The notes under the pieces: model-generated
Told to the model about the DNA's origin: nothing
The model's database searches: none
Seen by the model: only the letters and a program-made list of their open reading frames with translations
From: Pseudoalteromonas sp. MMG010
Lineage (GTDB): Bacteria; Pseudomonadota; Gammaproteobacteria; Enterobacterales; Alteromonadaceae
Reading direction: 5' to 3'
DNA: 64,000 nt
Assembly (NCBI RefSeq): GCF_018100905.1
Contig: NZ_JAGJEG010000001.1
Span: forward strand, 558,001-622,000
Shown here: positions 36,096-46,554 of the stretch, piece after piece
Numbering within the stretch: position 1 is the stretch's first letter
Layout of the letters: each line of letters begins with the position of its first letter
Made by a program: the position numbers and the translations under genes

Positions 36096-39000
36096 TTATT
36101 TAATACTCTTTCTTCTTAGCATAACAAGGCTTGCTAGCAGTGCCATTATCCACGCCATAGAGCCTGAACTCTTCGACTCACCAGGACTAACGCTCACAGC
36201 ATCTTCACTCACATTTACTGTCACATCCATTTCCATGGTTTCAATGTTGTCACTCACTGTTAGTGTAAATACATGCTCTCCAAGGGCTAAGTCACTCACC
36301 GACGTTACCGCTTCGTATGGAGATGAAATTGTACCTGGACCAGTCCATTCAAAACTTAACGTATCACCATCTTCATCGAATGTTCCCGATGCATCTAATG
36401 TCACGCTAGTCCCTGGTGCTGCACTAATGTTATCGCTTTTTACAATAACAGTTGGTGCATCATTTACATTTTCTACCGTTAACATAAATGAAGTACTTGC
36501 TGCATCCGTTGGCGTTTCAATATCAGCCACTGTCACTGTAATTTCAGTGTCACCAACAAAGCCTGCATCAGGTGTAATAACCAATGAATCACCTTCAATG
36601 ACAATCGCAACATTTTCGCCCATTGCAGTCATTTGATTCGCTGTATTTAGCTCATCAGCATAGGCGACATCAACAGTAATTGCAGTGTCTTCCATCGTGG
36701 TTTTATCACCAATAGTACCCACGGTGATATTGCTAGCTACAGATAGCGTATGTGACAGAGTCATATCATCTTGTCCATCCATTGCTGCAACAGCAGTGAA
36801 TTCAAATGATTTACCTGCACTTGATTGATCAATATCAGCCCATATTGTTACTTCAAATTGCGATGACTCAGGGCCGTTGTAATCCATACAAATAACAAGG
36901 TCATCAGTAATTACGTCAGCTAAGTTATCGTATGCAATGCTTTGCCCTAAATATTGCTCAAGTGGTCCATAAATATATAATGCACCTCTATAACCCTGTA
37001 TACCGATGCTGCCACGGTCGCCCGTTGTACCAAAATCTAAATTGTCATAAGCAAAATAGATTTCATGCTCATTTTCACCAAAACGTGTTTTAGCATTTAA
37101 AATGATTTCAAAATCAAAACTATTATCTCGCTTAGTATAATCAAACAGTTTGGTATCTGTATCATAAGTAACATCACCGTAGTCAGCCGCGTTATCCCAC
37201 TCGATAATCCCCCAGCCACTCTGTGTTGAGGCTAAAGAAATACCTTCAACTGTGCTTAAACCTGTACTCAAGATATCTTTTGATGAATTATCAATAGGTG
37301 TACCACGCCAAAGCGGTGCAAGACTTTCGTATGGAAAGCTATTATATGGCATTTTATAGTGCCATGATGCAAACACAGGCCCGTTCATAAGGTCAACTAA
37401 ACCGTTACCACGAATATTTAATATACCAAAGTTAACATTATTGTTATCTGCATTGTTATACAGTGCATATTCGTCAGTAACGCCACCAAAGAAGGTGCTA
37501 ACCGGTATTACATTACCATATCGAGATTGAACAGCGCCATTTTCATCCATGCCCGATAAAGCTGGGTAAATACCGAATTCAGATAAATTAATGTATCCTC
37601 CAGGATTACTGTTACCTAAATCTGGCGTTCGACACATCTCATCAGTAATGCTATCGGTAACAATGTAGTTAGCGACAATATCAGAGGTATCGGGTTGAAT
37701 ACCTGAAATAGTCAAGGTTTGCCCTTCTAAGCTTATCGACGTTAAATCATTATTTGAAGATAAAACATCCTCAACACCCACGCTCATTCCTTCAGGTAGC
37801 TCAGTGGTAATAGTAAAGCTTCTATCTGCACCAGAGTTATTAGCAAGCACTTCAAAAGTGTAAGGGACTGAATCACCTGCATTAGCTTTTTCTTGTGTTA
37901 CATCTAAATGAATACGGTCACTGCCACGCTCTAACTTTAACGGTGTAGTACCATATACTCCGGCATTCACTTCTGAAGAGCCTAAGTCAACTAAAGTGTA
38001 ATAAACATCACCTTCTTCCATAGGCATGTCCCAGTTTAGGGTCATACTAACTTCATTTTCACCATCACTAGGGCCTGCTTGTACTGTCATTTCAGTACTA
38101 ATATCACCTGTAACAACGGCGCTTGTATAAGCAAACGTTTCTTCTTCGCCTTCTAGGCCCGCATCTTTTGAATTGTATATTATTGCCCAATAGGTTCCCG
38201 GCTCAGGATTATTTACATTACAGTAATTGTTGTAAATAATATGGTTAGACACACATAAAATCTCTTCTTGTGGATCAGGCTGACCATTTCCATTGTAGTC
38301 TTTACCTACGTATACGATCGGGCTACCAACATCTAATGTGCCTGTATAGTCTGACTCTACAACACCTTGAATTTCAACGATTAAGCGTTTCGCGCCCTCT
38401 GGCACTTCAATCATCTCAGTATGTGTTGCTTCATCAATACGATCTGCGTAGATATATTCTTCGCTAGACGATGTCCAAGGGAAGTCACTCTCATCATCTT
38501 TAGGTAAAGTAATGGTTTTAACTTGTGCATGAACAGGTTGATACACTCGACCATAAGGTGCTTCTGTGGCTGGGAACATTAAACCGTTAACTTGGTAGCT
38601 TCCGGTATTTTCATGTGCAGTAACTTCAAGTTTATCTGGCAATGTACCACGATCATATTTAAAGACTATTGGCCAACTTGCATCAGGCACCGTCTCATCT
38701 GCTGATTCAAATAATAAGTGAGAGTGTAGCTCTACCTCGGAATTACTAAACCACTCTTGCGTATCCATAATAGATGCAGTAACAACAACTGATTGGGTTT
38801 CACCTGCTTTTAAGCTAAATGTGCTTGGAGTAACTTCAATATTGACACCATTTTGAGCATATTGCTGGCGCATATCGTAGTTCCAGTTTAATACATCACC
38901 ATGGGATACGTTCCAAGTACCATCTTTTGTTGCTTTAACTGTTCTTACCCACTGACACTCTGGAGCACATGAAAAATCAACCAGGTTTGGCATATTCAAT

Positions 39001-41399
39001 TTATGCGGTGTTCCGCCGTTATATGGATTAGCCGCCATAAAGTTTTCTGCGGTTTCATCCATGATCAAACCAGATTTTGCTGCATTAGCAACATTTATGC
39101 GCCCAGTACCCGCACGATAAATCTCAGCTAAACCAATATCACCTGTATCTGAATTTAATCGACGGTATTGCACTACATTATCAGCAGTCATCGATAAAGC
39201 AGATTGAATTTCTGCAGGCGTCCAAGTTGGATGAGTTTGACGTAATAATGCCATCGCACCGGCAATATGTGGAGATGCCATTGAAGTACCACTTATAGAA
39301 ACATAGTCGGCACCATGTGCAGCTGTAAATGGGTGTTCATCTGAATATGCTGCATAAATATTAACACCTGGGGCCGCCATTGCTGGTGCTAAAATTTCAT
39401 CATTTGAGAAAGAAGGACCGCGTGAAGAAAAAGTGGCCAACCAATCAGCATCGTCTTCATTAATACGACGCTCAACAACTGTCGGCTTTATAGTGATCAT
39501 ATGACCTAATTCAGAATACGAATCAACCCAGTCTTCTAAACCTTCATCTGGGTATACGCCATTCCATTGATTATATGTAAAATGAACACCTGGTATTTCG
39601 TACGCTTCAGAAGTGGTTGATTGTGTTGTATCTTTATTATACAAAATAAATGCATCAGCACCACCAGCGACCACATTGGCAACCTTAGCTGTACGCGCAT
39701 TTGCATTAGCATCGTCTGGGTCATGGCGTTGACAAATTACAATAACATTTGTACTTCCATCAGCCGCACCCGCAATTTCGCTACCATCTTTATAATAATT
39801 GAAGGTATTTTCTGGATATTCATCAACACAGTAACCATAGCTGTCTTTGCTACCTGATGCATCTACATAATCTTTAGCCCATACAACCACACCTGTAATT
39901 TCAGTGTTATTAATTGCACCACCCACTAATCCAGTGTCAGACCAAGCAGGCACTTCCGAGCCTAACTCAGGGTCACTAAAACCGGCATATTCGATGGATG
40001 TTTCTACCGCTATTTCACGTGCATGTGTGGTCGCAGCAACTTGTGCTAACCAAGGCGAAGAATTATCTAAATAACCAAAACACTCACTACCACATGAACC
40101 TGTACCATCATTACCGGCTGCTGCTGCAACATTAATTCCGGCTTCACGTGCTGATAAAAATGCAAGCTGTACAGCATCTGACCATACATCAGAGTCAGCG
40201 CCACCAATTGAAAAGTTAATGACATCAACACCATCTTCAATAGCATCTTCAATACCTGCTACTAGCGCTTCACCTGGACAACCTGAATACCCACTGTCAT
40301 TAGTTGGGTAACACACTTGATATGCAACAATATTTGCATGAGGTGCAACACCTGAAATTTCAGGGAATAAAGCCTCTTTGATAACACGACCATCTGTATC
40401 ATCGCCATAGCTGGCAACCATATATGGCACATCATATAATACGTTACCACCAGCTGTTGAAGCTACGTGGCTACCATGCCCTTGGTAATCTTCACCAATA
40501 GCAGGCCAACCCGCAACCATTGCATCATAAGATTCAGTAATAACATCGTACGAACGTACGCCGATTAACTTATCATTACATTGAATATCTTCGCTATCTT
40601 CTACACAGTCACCAACATAAGCTCCAGCTCCCCATGGGTTAGTATGGTCATACCCATCACCCCCTACATCAGCAAAAGAAGGGTGATCAGAATTGATACC
40701 GGTATCGATAATACCAATAATTTGACCTTCACCTTTATTATTAACACCTGATTCGACTGCACTGCCATCCCAAATTTCATCGGCTTTTATTGTTTTAGGG
40801 CCTTCATCTGAGAGCAGTTCATAATTTTTTGAGCGCATTACAGAAGATACGCGATCTAATTGACTAACTTTTTTAGCTTGGCTTTCGCTCATTTTTATTG
40901 AAAAGCCATTGATCGCTTTTGTAAATTGACGACGTACTTCACTTTTACCAATAGCACTACTAACTTCTTGAATAACTTCTTCTTGTTGAGTTAATAACGC
41001 TTTTTGGTAAGTATTAATTGCATCAACAACAGGCTCACCTTTAGAAAATAATTTAGTTGCCCCTGCGCTTTTTAATGCCATTGCGACTTGACTGTTTGTA
41101 TCACGAGCAGCAACCGTAACAGGGCTACCATATAAGCGCACAATATAAACATTCTCTCCAGTTAGTCCTTCTTCAACAAATTGTTTACTTTTAGATGGTA
41201 ACTGAACATTCAAGCCATCATTTTTCATCATGCTTCGCGAGCTAACCACTTCCTTTTGGAATGCTTTTAAGCCTTCCTGTGTAAAGTTTAATGGTTTAAG
41301 AACATCCTTATCAGACATAGTTGATGCAACAGCCGCATTTGCAGCTGCTGCGCTGTACAGCGCGACACCAATGGCTGAGACTAAGTTTTTTATTTTCAT
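36096..41399 (-). CDS. Secreted S8 subtilisin-like serine protease, multidomain, GlyGly-CTERM-like tail
   Basis: A 1767-residue secreted subtilase. In order: signal peptide (residues 1-23, ending ANA), an I9-type propeptide (about 80-190), and the S8 catalytic domain with Asp in GIIDTGINSDHP (near 232), His in GHGSHVAS (308) and Ser in SGTSMASPH (near 703). A PA-type domain is inserted between His and Ser (about 490-620, GGADAFILYNKDT). Beta-sandwich regions follow, then a cadherin-like domain (about 1570-1660) and a PKD-like domain (about 1665-1745). The tail SSGSMAWIMALLASLVMLRRK resembles a GlyGly-CTERM signal cleaved by rhombosortase after type II secretion. It probably digests extracellular protein. 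It diverges from the MipA operon. Confidence 0.94.
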   Translation of the reverse strand: MKIKNLVSAIGVALYSAAAANAAVASTMSDKDVLKPLNFTQEGLKAFQKEVVSSRSMMKNDGLNVQLPSKSKQFVEEGLTGENVYIVRLYGSPVTVAARDTNSQVAMALKSAGATKLFSKGEPVVDAINTYQKALLTQQEEVIQEVSSAIGKSEVRRQFTKAINGFSIKMSESQAKKVSQLDRVSSVMRSKNYELLSDEGPKTIKADEIWDGSAVESGVNNKGEGQIIGIIDTGINSDHPSFADVGGDGYDHTNPWGAGAYVGDCVEDSEDIQCNDKLIGVRSYDVITESYDAMVAGWPAIGEDYQGHGSHVASTAGGNVLYDVPYMVASYGDDTDGRVIKEALFPEISGVAPHANIVAYQVCYPTNDSGYSGCPGEALVAGIEDAIEDGVDVINFSIGGADSDVWSDAVQLAFLSAREAGINVAAAAGNDGTGSCGSECFGYLDNSSPWLAQVAATTHAREIAVETSIEYAGFSDPELGSEVPAWSDTGLVGGAINNTEITGVVVWAKDYVDASGSKDSYGYCVDEYPENTFNYYKDGSEIAGAADGSTNVIVICQRHDPDDANANARTAKVANVVAGGADAFILYNKDTTQSTTSEAYEIPGVHFTYNQWNGVYPDEGLEDWVDSYSELGHMITIKPTVVERRINEDDADWLATFSSRGPSFSNDEILAPAMAAPGVNIYAAYSDEHPFTAAHGADYVSISGTSMASPHIAGAMALLRQTHPTWTPAEIQSALSMTADNVVQYRRLNSDTGDIGLAEIYRAGTGRINVANAAKSGLIMDETAENFMAANPYNGGTPHKLNMPNLVDFSCAPECQWVRTVKATKDGTWNVSHGDVLNWNYDMRQQYAQNGVNIEVTPSTFSLKAGETQSVVVTASIMDTQEWFSNSEVELHSHLLFESADETVPDASWPIVFKYDRGTLPDKLEVTAHENTGSYQVNGLMFPATEAPYGRVYQPVHAQVKTITLPKDDESDFPWTSSSEEYIYADRIDEATHTEMIEVPEGAKRLIVEIQGVVESDYTGTLDVGSPIVYVGKDYNGNGQPDPQEEILCVSNHIIYNNYCNVNNPEPGTYWAIIYNSKDAGLEGEEETFAYTSAVVTGDISTEMTVQAGPSDGENEVSMTLNWDMPMEEGDVYYTLVDLGSSEVNAGVYGTTPLKLERGSDRIHLDVTQEKANAGDSVPYTFEVLANNSGADRSFTITTELPEGMSVGVEDVLSSNNDLTSISLEGQTLTISGIQPDTSDIVANYIVTDSITDEMCRTPDLGNSNPGGYINLSEFGIYPALSGMDENGAVQSRYGNVIPVSTFFGGVTDEYALYNNADNNNVNFGILNIRGNGLVDLMNGPVFASWHYKMPYNSFPYESLAPLWRGTPIDNSSKDILSTGLSTVEGISLASTQSGWGIIEWDNAADYGDVTYDTDTKLFDYTKRDNSFDFEIILNAKTRFGENEHEIYFAYDNLDFGTTGDRGSIGIQGYRGALYIYGPLEQYLGQSIAYDNLADVITDDLVICMDYNGPESSQFEVTIWADIDQSSAGKSFEFTAVAAMDGQDDMTLSHTLSVASNITVGTIGDKTTMEDTAITVDVAYADELNTANQMTAMGENVAIVIEGDSLVITPDAGFVGDTEITVTVADIETPTDAASTSFMLTVENVNDAPTVIVKSDNISAAPGTSVTLDASGTFDEDGDTLSFEWTGPGTISSPYEAVTSVSDLALGEHVFTLTVSDNIETMEMDVTVNVSEDAVSVSPGESKSSGSMAWIMALLASLVMLRRKSIK

Positions 41400-41602
41400 G
41401 ATTCGCCTCGTTATAGTTTTTTAACCAAGTAGTGTGAATATTTATTCACTCTACTCTTGAATTTATTATTCAAACATATAACCTAAAGGCATACCTCATA
41501 CTCAAATGTAGCATTTTGTACGTACAGTTAACTTCATTTAAATAATAGTTAACAATACATGTAATCTTCCCGCGTCTAAAAGACGAAAAACTAAGTTAGT
41601 AA
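41400..41602. promoter_or_regulatory. Shared upstream region of the S8 protease and MipA operons
   Basis: A 203-base AT-rich gap between divergent starts that must contain both promoters. I could not single out a convincing operator; the neighbouring two-component system is a plausible regulator of either side. Confidence 0.4.
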
Positions 41603-42448
41603 ATGAAATATATATTTAAAAAATTTGTAGTTTTAATTTTAGTTACGTTCGCCGCTTCTCTACATTTAAGCGTATATTCTCAAGACAATGTACACCTTGT
41701 AGAAACAAATGAATTAAATTTGAGTGTATCCGTGGGATTTGGTGGTTTAGAAAATCCGCTCATTGATGCTAAAAACACCTTATTGCCTGTAATACCGCAT
41801 CTAAGTTATTACGGTGATAAATGGTACATAGAAGACTTTTCTATTGGCTATAGCTTAATTGAAGAACCTGGGCTGATTATTGACCTATTTACCGACTTTA
41901 ATGAGGATGGCTTTTTCTTTGAACTTAATGGATTAGAAAATTTTTTTATAACCTCTCAAATACCTTCGGGGCCAGGTAAAAATGGAGGATTACCTAGCTA
42001 TGCAAAACCGATTGAGCGCAAAGTATCCTACCTTGCCGGAGTGAGTATTTTGATACCTAATGAATTTGCCACACTAAAATTCTCTCATCTGCGAGATATA
42101 TCAGGTGTACACAATGGTTACGAAACGCATATTTCATTATCAAAGGTATATAGCCTTTTTTCAGGAGATTTAGCGCTTGAGCTAGGTGCAAAATCTAAGG
42201 ATGATAAAATTGCTAATTATTATTACATGGTTCGTCCTGGCGAATTTTTAACTCGAATCTCTTCTTACTCAATAAATACGATTTATAACTCTCACATGAA
42301 ATTAGCCTATTGGCGAAAAATCACAAATGACTGGGCACTTGATTTACAACTAACGCGAACACGTTTAGATAGCGAACTTGCTGCTACGCCTTTTATTAAG
42401 CAGCAGTACTATTATTCTGGATTCATAGGGTTTCACTACAGGTTTTAA
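41603..42448 (+). CDS. MipA/OmpV family outer-membrane protein
   Basis: A 281-residue outer-membrane beta-barrel with a signal peptide ending near residue 26 (SVYSQ). The family features are visible: the N-terminal VSVGFGGLENPLIDAKNTLLPVIPHLSYYGDKWYIEDFSIGY, alternating aromatic strands and a C-terminal barrel signal IGFHYRF. MipA/OmpV proteins act as porins or scaffolds for murein enzymes. It leads a four-gene operon with DUF3019, a response regulator and a histidine kinase. Ribosome-binding site is weak. Confidence 0.85.
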   Translation: MKYIFKKFVVLILVTFAASLHLSVYSQDNVHLVETNELNLSVSVGFGGLENPLIDAKNTLLPVIPHLSYYGDKWYIEDFSIGYSLIEEPGLIIDLFTDFNEDGFFFELNGLENFFITSQIPSGPGKNGGLPSYAKPIERKVSYLAGVSILIPNEFATLKFSHLRDISGVHNGYETHISLSKVYSLFSGDLALELGAKSKDDKIANYYYMVRPGEFLTRISSYSINTIYNSHMKLAYWRKITNDWALDLQLTRTRLDSELAATPFIKQQYYYSGFIGFHYRF

Positions 42449-42449
42449 T

Positions 42450-42839
42450 ATGCAAATTTACAAAATGCTTATTTTACTAATGCTAGTTGCAGCCCCAGGG
42501 TATGCAAAGCAACGACAACCGTTAGATCTTAGAACATCACCAACTACCTGTATTTACGAACCTGCTGATGCATTTTGCGAATTTGATCTTAATATCAATT
42601 TTGATACCAGTGACTACGATGAATTATGTTTAGAAATTCCTCAGCATCCTAAATTTACGCAATGTTTTAACAATAAAAATAGAGTCAGCAAACGCCTTCA
42701 CTTTCAAACAATAAGTAACATAACTATAAAAGTCGTTGACCCAAAAGCACAAAAAATTGTGGCTAAAAAGACAGTCACAGTAGGCCAATACCAACAAAAA
42801 AGTTACCGTGTAAAGCGCCGGTTTGGTTGGAGTTTGTAA
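42450..42839 (+). CDS. DUF3019 family exported protein
   Basis: A 129-residue exported protein, signal peptide MQIYKMLILLMLVAAPGYA. Four cysteines (ACxEPADAFC-like pair CIYEPADAFC, then CLEIPQHPKFTQC) probably form two disulfides in a small beta-rich domain. The pattern matches DUF3019, a family of unknown function found in Alteromonadales beside MipA-type proteins and two-component systems. The stop overlaps the response regulator start (TAATG), so translation is coupled. It may be a periplasmic ligand or sensor partner; that is inference. Confidence 0.72.
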   Translation: MQIYKMLILLMLVAAPGYAKQRQPLDLRTSPTTCIYEPADAFCEFDLNINFDTSDYDELCLEIPQHPKFTQCFNNKNRVSKRLHFQTISNITIKVVDPKAQKIVAKKTVTVGQYQQKSYRVKRRFGWSL

Positions 42840-43546
42840 TGAACCACATTTATTTAATTGAAGATGACGTTAAATTAGCAAAATTAATTCAAATGTTTTT
42901 ACTAAAACATGGTTACACGTTAGATGTGTTTAATAGTGTAACGGCTTATCAAGATCACCAAGCGACGTTTATTCCTTCGCTCATTATATGCGATGTTATG
43001 CTACCCGATGGCAACGGCTTTGAGTTATTTAAGCAACTACAAAATGAACACACCTGCCCTATTATATTTTTAACCGCTTTAGATTCAAATCAATCGCAAA
43101 TAAAAGGATTAAATTTAGGCGCTTGTGATTACTTAGTTAAACCTATTATGCCTAATTTACTATTGGCAAAAGTGAATGCTATTTTACGACAAAGTACAAT
43201 AAATAATCAGCATATTAGTGAGTACAAACAACTTACGTTAGATCATCAAAATAAAACCATAAGCTTTGCAAAGCTCGATCTTAATTTAAACGAAAATGAA
43301 TATGAAATAGTGGCATTTTTAGTTAAAAACGCCCCTCACCCAGTATCACGTGAAGTGCTATTTCAACATGTTATTGGCCGAGAGTACGATGGCTTAGACC
43401 GAGCAATCGATTTAAAGGTGAGTAGATTGCGTAAAAAGCTAACGGCCTTATTTAATGCAAGCTACGAGCTCAACTGCCGATTAGATATAAAATCGGTAAG
43501 AGGAAAAGGTTATTGCTTAGATATACAAACAGCTAGTGACCAATAA
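42839..43546 (+). CDS. OmpR/PhoB family response regulator (RstA-like)
   Basis: A 235-residue response regulator. The receiver domain has the acidic pair EDD at residues 8-10, phosphoacceptor Asp52 (ICDVMLPDG) and the conserved Lys near 102 (CDYLVKPI); a winged-helix DNA-binding domain follows (LNENEYEIVAFLVKNAPHPVSREVLF, VSRLRKKL). I start at ATG 42839, which overlaps the DUF3019 stop by one base and places the receiver correctly; the in-frame ATG at 42827 would only extend into the preceding gene. It works with the kinase downstream. Confidence 0.93.
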   Translation: MNHIYLIEDDVKLAKLIQMFLLKHGYTLDVFNSVTAYQDHQATFIPSLIICDVMLPDGNGFELFKQLQNEHTCPIIFLTALDSNQSQIKGLNLGACDYLVKPIMPNLLLAKVNAILRQSTINNQHISEYKQLTLDHQNKTISFAKLDLNLNENEYEIVAFLVKNAPHPVSREVLFQHVIGREYDGLDRAIDLKVSRLRKKLTALFNASYELNCRLDIKSVRGKGYCLDIQTASDQ

Positions 43547-44737
43547 ATGAACCAGCAATTTCTTAGACTTTATATACTTTTTACTGCCAGTTTAATTATA
43601 CTTGTTATGGTATTTGGCCAGCTATACAACCAGCTTTTTTATAATGATGTTCCAACAATTCAATTAAAAGTAAAAGATTTTCAGCAGTTTATTGAGAACA
43701 GCGATAATAAAATTCAAAATACTTCACTTAGCACCCTAGCAATGCCAAAATCACTTAAAGAACAGCTGTTAAACGATGGCATTTTAAGTGTGAAGCATAA
43801 TAACCAAGAACTAATCTATTTAATTAACCAAGTAACTCAGCAAGTTCATATTGTTGGCCCTTTAGATATTTATCAACCACAAGATAATAATATTATTGGC
43901 TTTTTAGCGTTTTATAGCCTACTTGGTTTAGTTGTTTTACTGCTTATTCGTCCAGTATTTAGGGATTTAAGTAAATTACAAAAAGCAGCAAAATCGTTTG
44001 CTGAGCACCCACGAAAAATCAACGTACATTTACCTAAAAAGTCATCGATTACTCCGTTGTCAGATACTTTTACCAGCATGTCTGAGCGCATTGAACAATT
44101 TATTGGCCTACACCAGGATTTATCTCGGATTATATCGCACGAAATACGCACTCCGCTTACGCGTATGCGCTTTGCTTTATCATTATCTGATGAACCTACA
44201 TGCGATCAGCTTGAACACGATATAAACGAAATAGAAAGCCGCCTTGAGCAATATTTAAGCTTTGCGAGAATAGAACATCAAAATGAGTTATTTCAACAAC
44301 AAAGGATTAATTTAGGTGCTATTGTTAAAGCCGAAATAGATAAATTTTCATTGTACGATACGATCACCTTCAATTTTAAAAATAACGTGCAATGGGTGAA
44401 TTGCGAATCTACTTATATGGCAATTGCAATACAAAATTTATTAATTAATGCGACAAAATACGCAAAAAATACAATCACGTTATGTAATCAACTGACTTAC
44501 GATGGTTATGAGTTAAGTGTAGAAGATGATGGCATGGGCTTGCCGGTAAATGCCGATGCACTAATCAATCCATTTCAGCAAGGGCAAGATGATAACCTAG
44601 CCAGTGGCTATGGCTTAGGGTTGTACATAGTAAAACGCATTATTACTTGGCATGGCGGTACTATTACACTTAAAAATAGCCCACAAACAGGCGGTGCACT
44701 GATTATACTTCGCTGGCCTAGAATAAAAAGTACCTAA
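43547..44737 (+). CDS. Sensor histidine kinase (RstB-like)
   Basis: A 396-residue inner-membrane histidine kinase. It has a transmembrane helix at residues 7-27, a periplasmic sensor region of about 95 residues, a second helix near 123-140, HAMP-like linker, the dimerisation domain with His198 in SHEIRTPLTRMRFA, and an ATPase domain with N box (NLLINATKYAK), G1 (DDGMGL) and G2 (GYGLGLYI). The architecture resembles RstB. It starts directly after the response regulator and closes the MipA-DUF3019 operon. Confidence 0.93.
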   Translation: MNQQFLRLYILFTASLIILVMVFGQLYNQLFYNDVPTIQLKVKDFQQFIENSDNKIQNTSLSTLAMPKSLKEQLLNDGILSVKHNNQELIYLINQVTQQVHIVGPLDIYQPQDNNIIGFLAFYSLLGLVVLLLIRPVFRDLSKLQKAAKSFAEHPRKINVHLPKKSSITPLSDTFTSMSERIEQFIGLHQDLSRIISHEIRTPLTRMRFALSLSDEPTCDQLEHDINEIESRLEQYLSFARIEHQNELFQQQRINLGAIVKAEIDKFSLYDTITFNFKNNVQWVNCESTYMAIAIQNLLINATKYAKNTITLCNQLTYDGYELSVEDDGMGLPVNADALINPFQQGQDDNLASGYGLGLYIVKRIITWHGGTITLKNSPQTGGALIILRWPRIKST

Positions 44738-45060
44738 ACGTTAAGCTGCTTCCTAAGGTATGTTGAGCTTAGTAGGTTATGAGTTCCCCCCCATAATTTA
44801 ATAGTGACGTACTGAAATATTAATAATGTGCAAATTTGGGATTCATCGCTATTTGTTAACGACTCAATAAAACACTCTCTTCCCTTTCTCAAGCTCGATA
44901 ATCATTTACTCAATAATTAAAAACGTCTTGTTAATATTTCAAATAAGTTATTAAAAACTAAACGCCCCTCCCTTGTCGTTCGTATTAAATCAACATAGCC
45001 ACTTTTAATAGTTATTAGCTAATTAACAGTGCGTATTTCAGTAAAAGGTTTGTTTTAAAT
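44738..45060. other. 323-bp intergenic region
   Basis: AT-rich gap between the histidine kinase and the cryptochrome gene. Only a weak inverted repeat (AAGCT/AGCTT near 44748-44772) is visible at the left, possibly the operon end. The cryptochrome promoter should lie at the right. No open reading frame was supported. Confidence 0.5.
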
Positions 45061-46554
45061 ATGAAAAATAAAATTAATATTGTTTGGTTTAAACGTGATT
45101 TACGACTCTCCGATCACCCGCCTTTAAAGCATGCTTTTGCAAGCTCACTTCCTACACTGTTAATTTATAACTTTGAACCAATTTTACTCCAAGACCCTCA
45201 CTATAGTGCACGTCATTGGCGTTTTGTGTATCAATCTATTAAAGATATGAACAACCAATTAGCTCGCTTTAATACCAAGGTGTATTACTTTAATTGTGAT
45301 ATGCAAATGTTGCTTAATAATATAAGTGAACAATTTGATATTGATACGATCTTTAGCCATCAAGAAATAGGTTTAGAGATTACGTTTAAACGCGATATAG
45401 CAATAAAAAAATGGTGTAACAAGCAACAAATAAAATGGTACGAATTTCCCACGGGCGCAGTGATCAGGGGCAGCAAAAACCGAGACGACTGGGCTAATAA
45501 ATGGCATAAAACCATGCAAAGTGAATTGGCAGTGCCAAATTGGCATGCAGTTAATAGCCTACCGTTACAACACTACCAAGCACCGTTACTCCCGTTAGAG
45601 TTCACGCAAATCAACGATAACTTTCAAATAGGTGGAGCCAAGCATGCACGCAATTTATTACATAGCTTTTTTAATGAACGAGGAAAAGGATATCAAAAAG
45701 GCATCTCTAGCCCCAGTTTAAGCCAAGTTCATTGCTCGCGCCTTTCACCGCATTTAGCGTGGGGAAATATAAGTATAAAACAAGTTTATCAGCAAGCTAT
45801 TGAGCATTATCAAACTAAAAAAAGTGGTTGGCGACGCCCGTTGTCAGCATTTATTTCTAGGTTGCATTGGCATTGTCATTTTATGCAAAAATTTGAAAGT
45901 GAATGTTCAATGCAGTTTTCCCCTTTAAACAGTGCTTACCAACACTTTCCTTATCGACAAGATAAACAGGTTGAATTGGATTTACAGCGCTTTGCCAATG
46001 GACAAACGGGCATTCCTATTATCGATGCATGTATGCGTTGCTTAAAACACACCGGTTATATTAACTTTCGTATGCGAGCGATGTTAGTTAGCTTCGTTAC
46101 ACATCATTTAAATATTAGCTGGCAACAAGTAAGTTTAATTCTTGCTCGCTATTTTTTAGACTTCGAACCCGGTATTCATTACCCTCAAATACAAATGCAA
46201 GCATCGGTAACAGGCATTAATACGATAAGGCATTACAACCCTATTAAACAATCTCAAGATCAAGATACACAGGGCCTATTTATCAAAACTTGGTGCCGTG
46301 AACTGACTAAACTCCCTGTTGAATACTTGCACCAACCATGGCAACAAACGCCTATGGAAGCATTGTTTAATGATTTTAAATTAGGTGAAGACTACCCTCT
46401 TCCTATGATTGACTTAACTCAGGCATCTAAAAAAGCAAAACAAAGGTTATGGCAATACCGTGAACGTCCCGATGTCATATCTGCTATTGCTCAGATATTA
46501 AAAAAACATGTCAATATGCATAATTCAAAACAACAACTTAAGCTCGATGAATAA
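45061..46554 (+). CDS. Cryptochrome/DNA photolyase family protein
   Basis: A 497-residue flavoprotein of the photolyase/cryptochrome family. The N-terminal photolyase domain starts NIVWFKRDLRLSDHPPL; the FAD-binding C-terminal domain shows the usual helices (GWRRPLSAFISRLHWHCHFMQKFES, GIPIIDACMRCLKHTGYINFRMRAMLVSFVTHHL, GIHYPQIQMQASVTGINTIRHYNP). It could repair UV lesions or act as a light receptor; sequence does not decide. The frameshifted DUF2256 gene starts at its stop codon; DUF2256 genes often neighbour members of this family, supporting the assignment. Confidence 0.9.
   Translation: MKNKINIVWFKRDLRLSDHPPLKHAFASSLPTLLIYNFEPILLQDPHYSARHWRFVYQSIKDMNNQLARFNTKVYYFNCDMQMLLNNISEQFDIDTIFSHQEIGLEITFKRDIAIKKWCNKQQIKWYEFPTGAVIRGSKNRDDWANKWHKTMQSELAVPNWHAVNSLPLQHYQAPLLPLEFTQINDNFQIGGAKHARNLLHSFFNERGKGYQKGISSPSLSQVHCSRLSPHLAWGNISIKQVYQQAIEHYQTKKSGWRRPLSAFISRLHWHCHFMQKFESECSMQFSPLNSAYQHFPYRQDKQVELDLQRFANGQTGIPIIDACMRCLKHTGYINFRMRAMLVSFVTHHLNISWQQVSLILARYFLDFEPGIHYPQIQMQASVTGINTIRHYNPIKQSQDQDTQGLFIKTWCRELTKLPVEYLHQPWQQTPMEALFNDFKLGEDYPLPMIDLTQASKKAKQRLWQYRERPDVISAIAQILKKHVNMHNSKQQLKLDE

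Noticed and set aside
35974..36636. 220-codon plus-strand frame at the end of the S8 protease gene
   Set aside because: Antisense to the PKD-like and C-terminal domains and crossing the terminator; no plausible ribosome-binding site.
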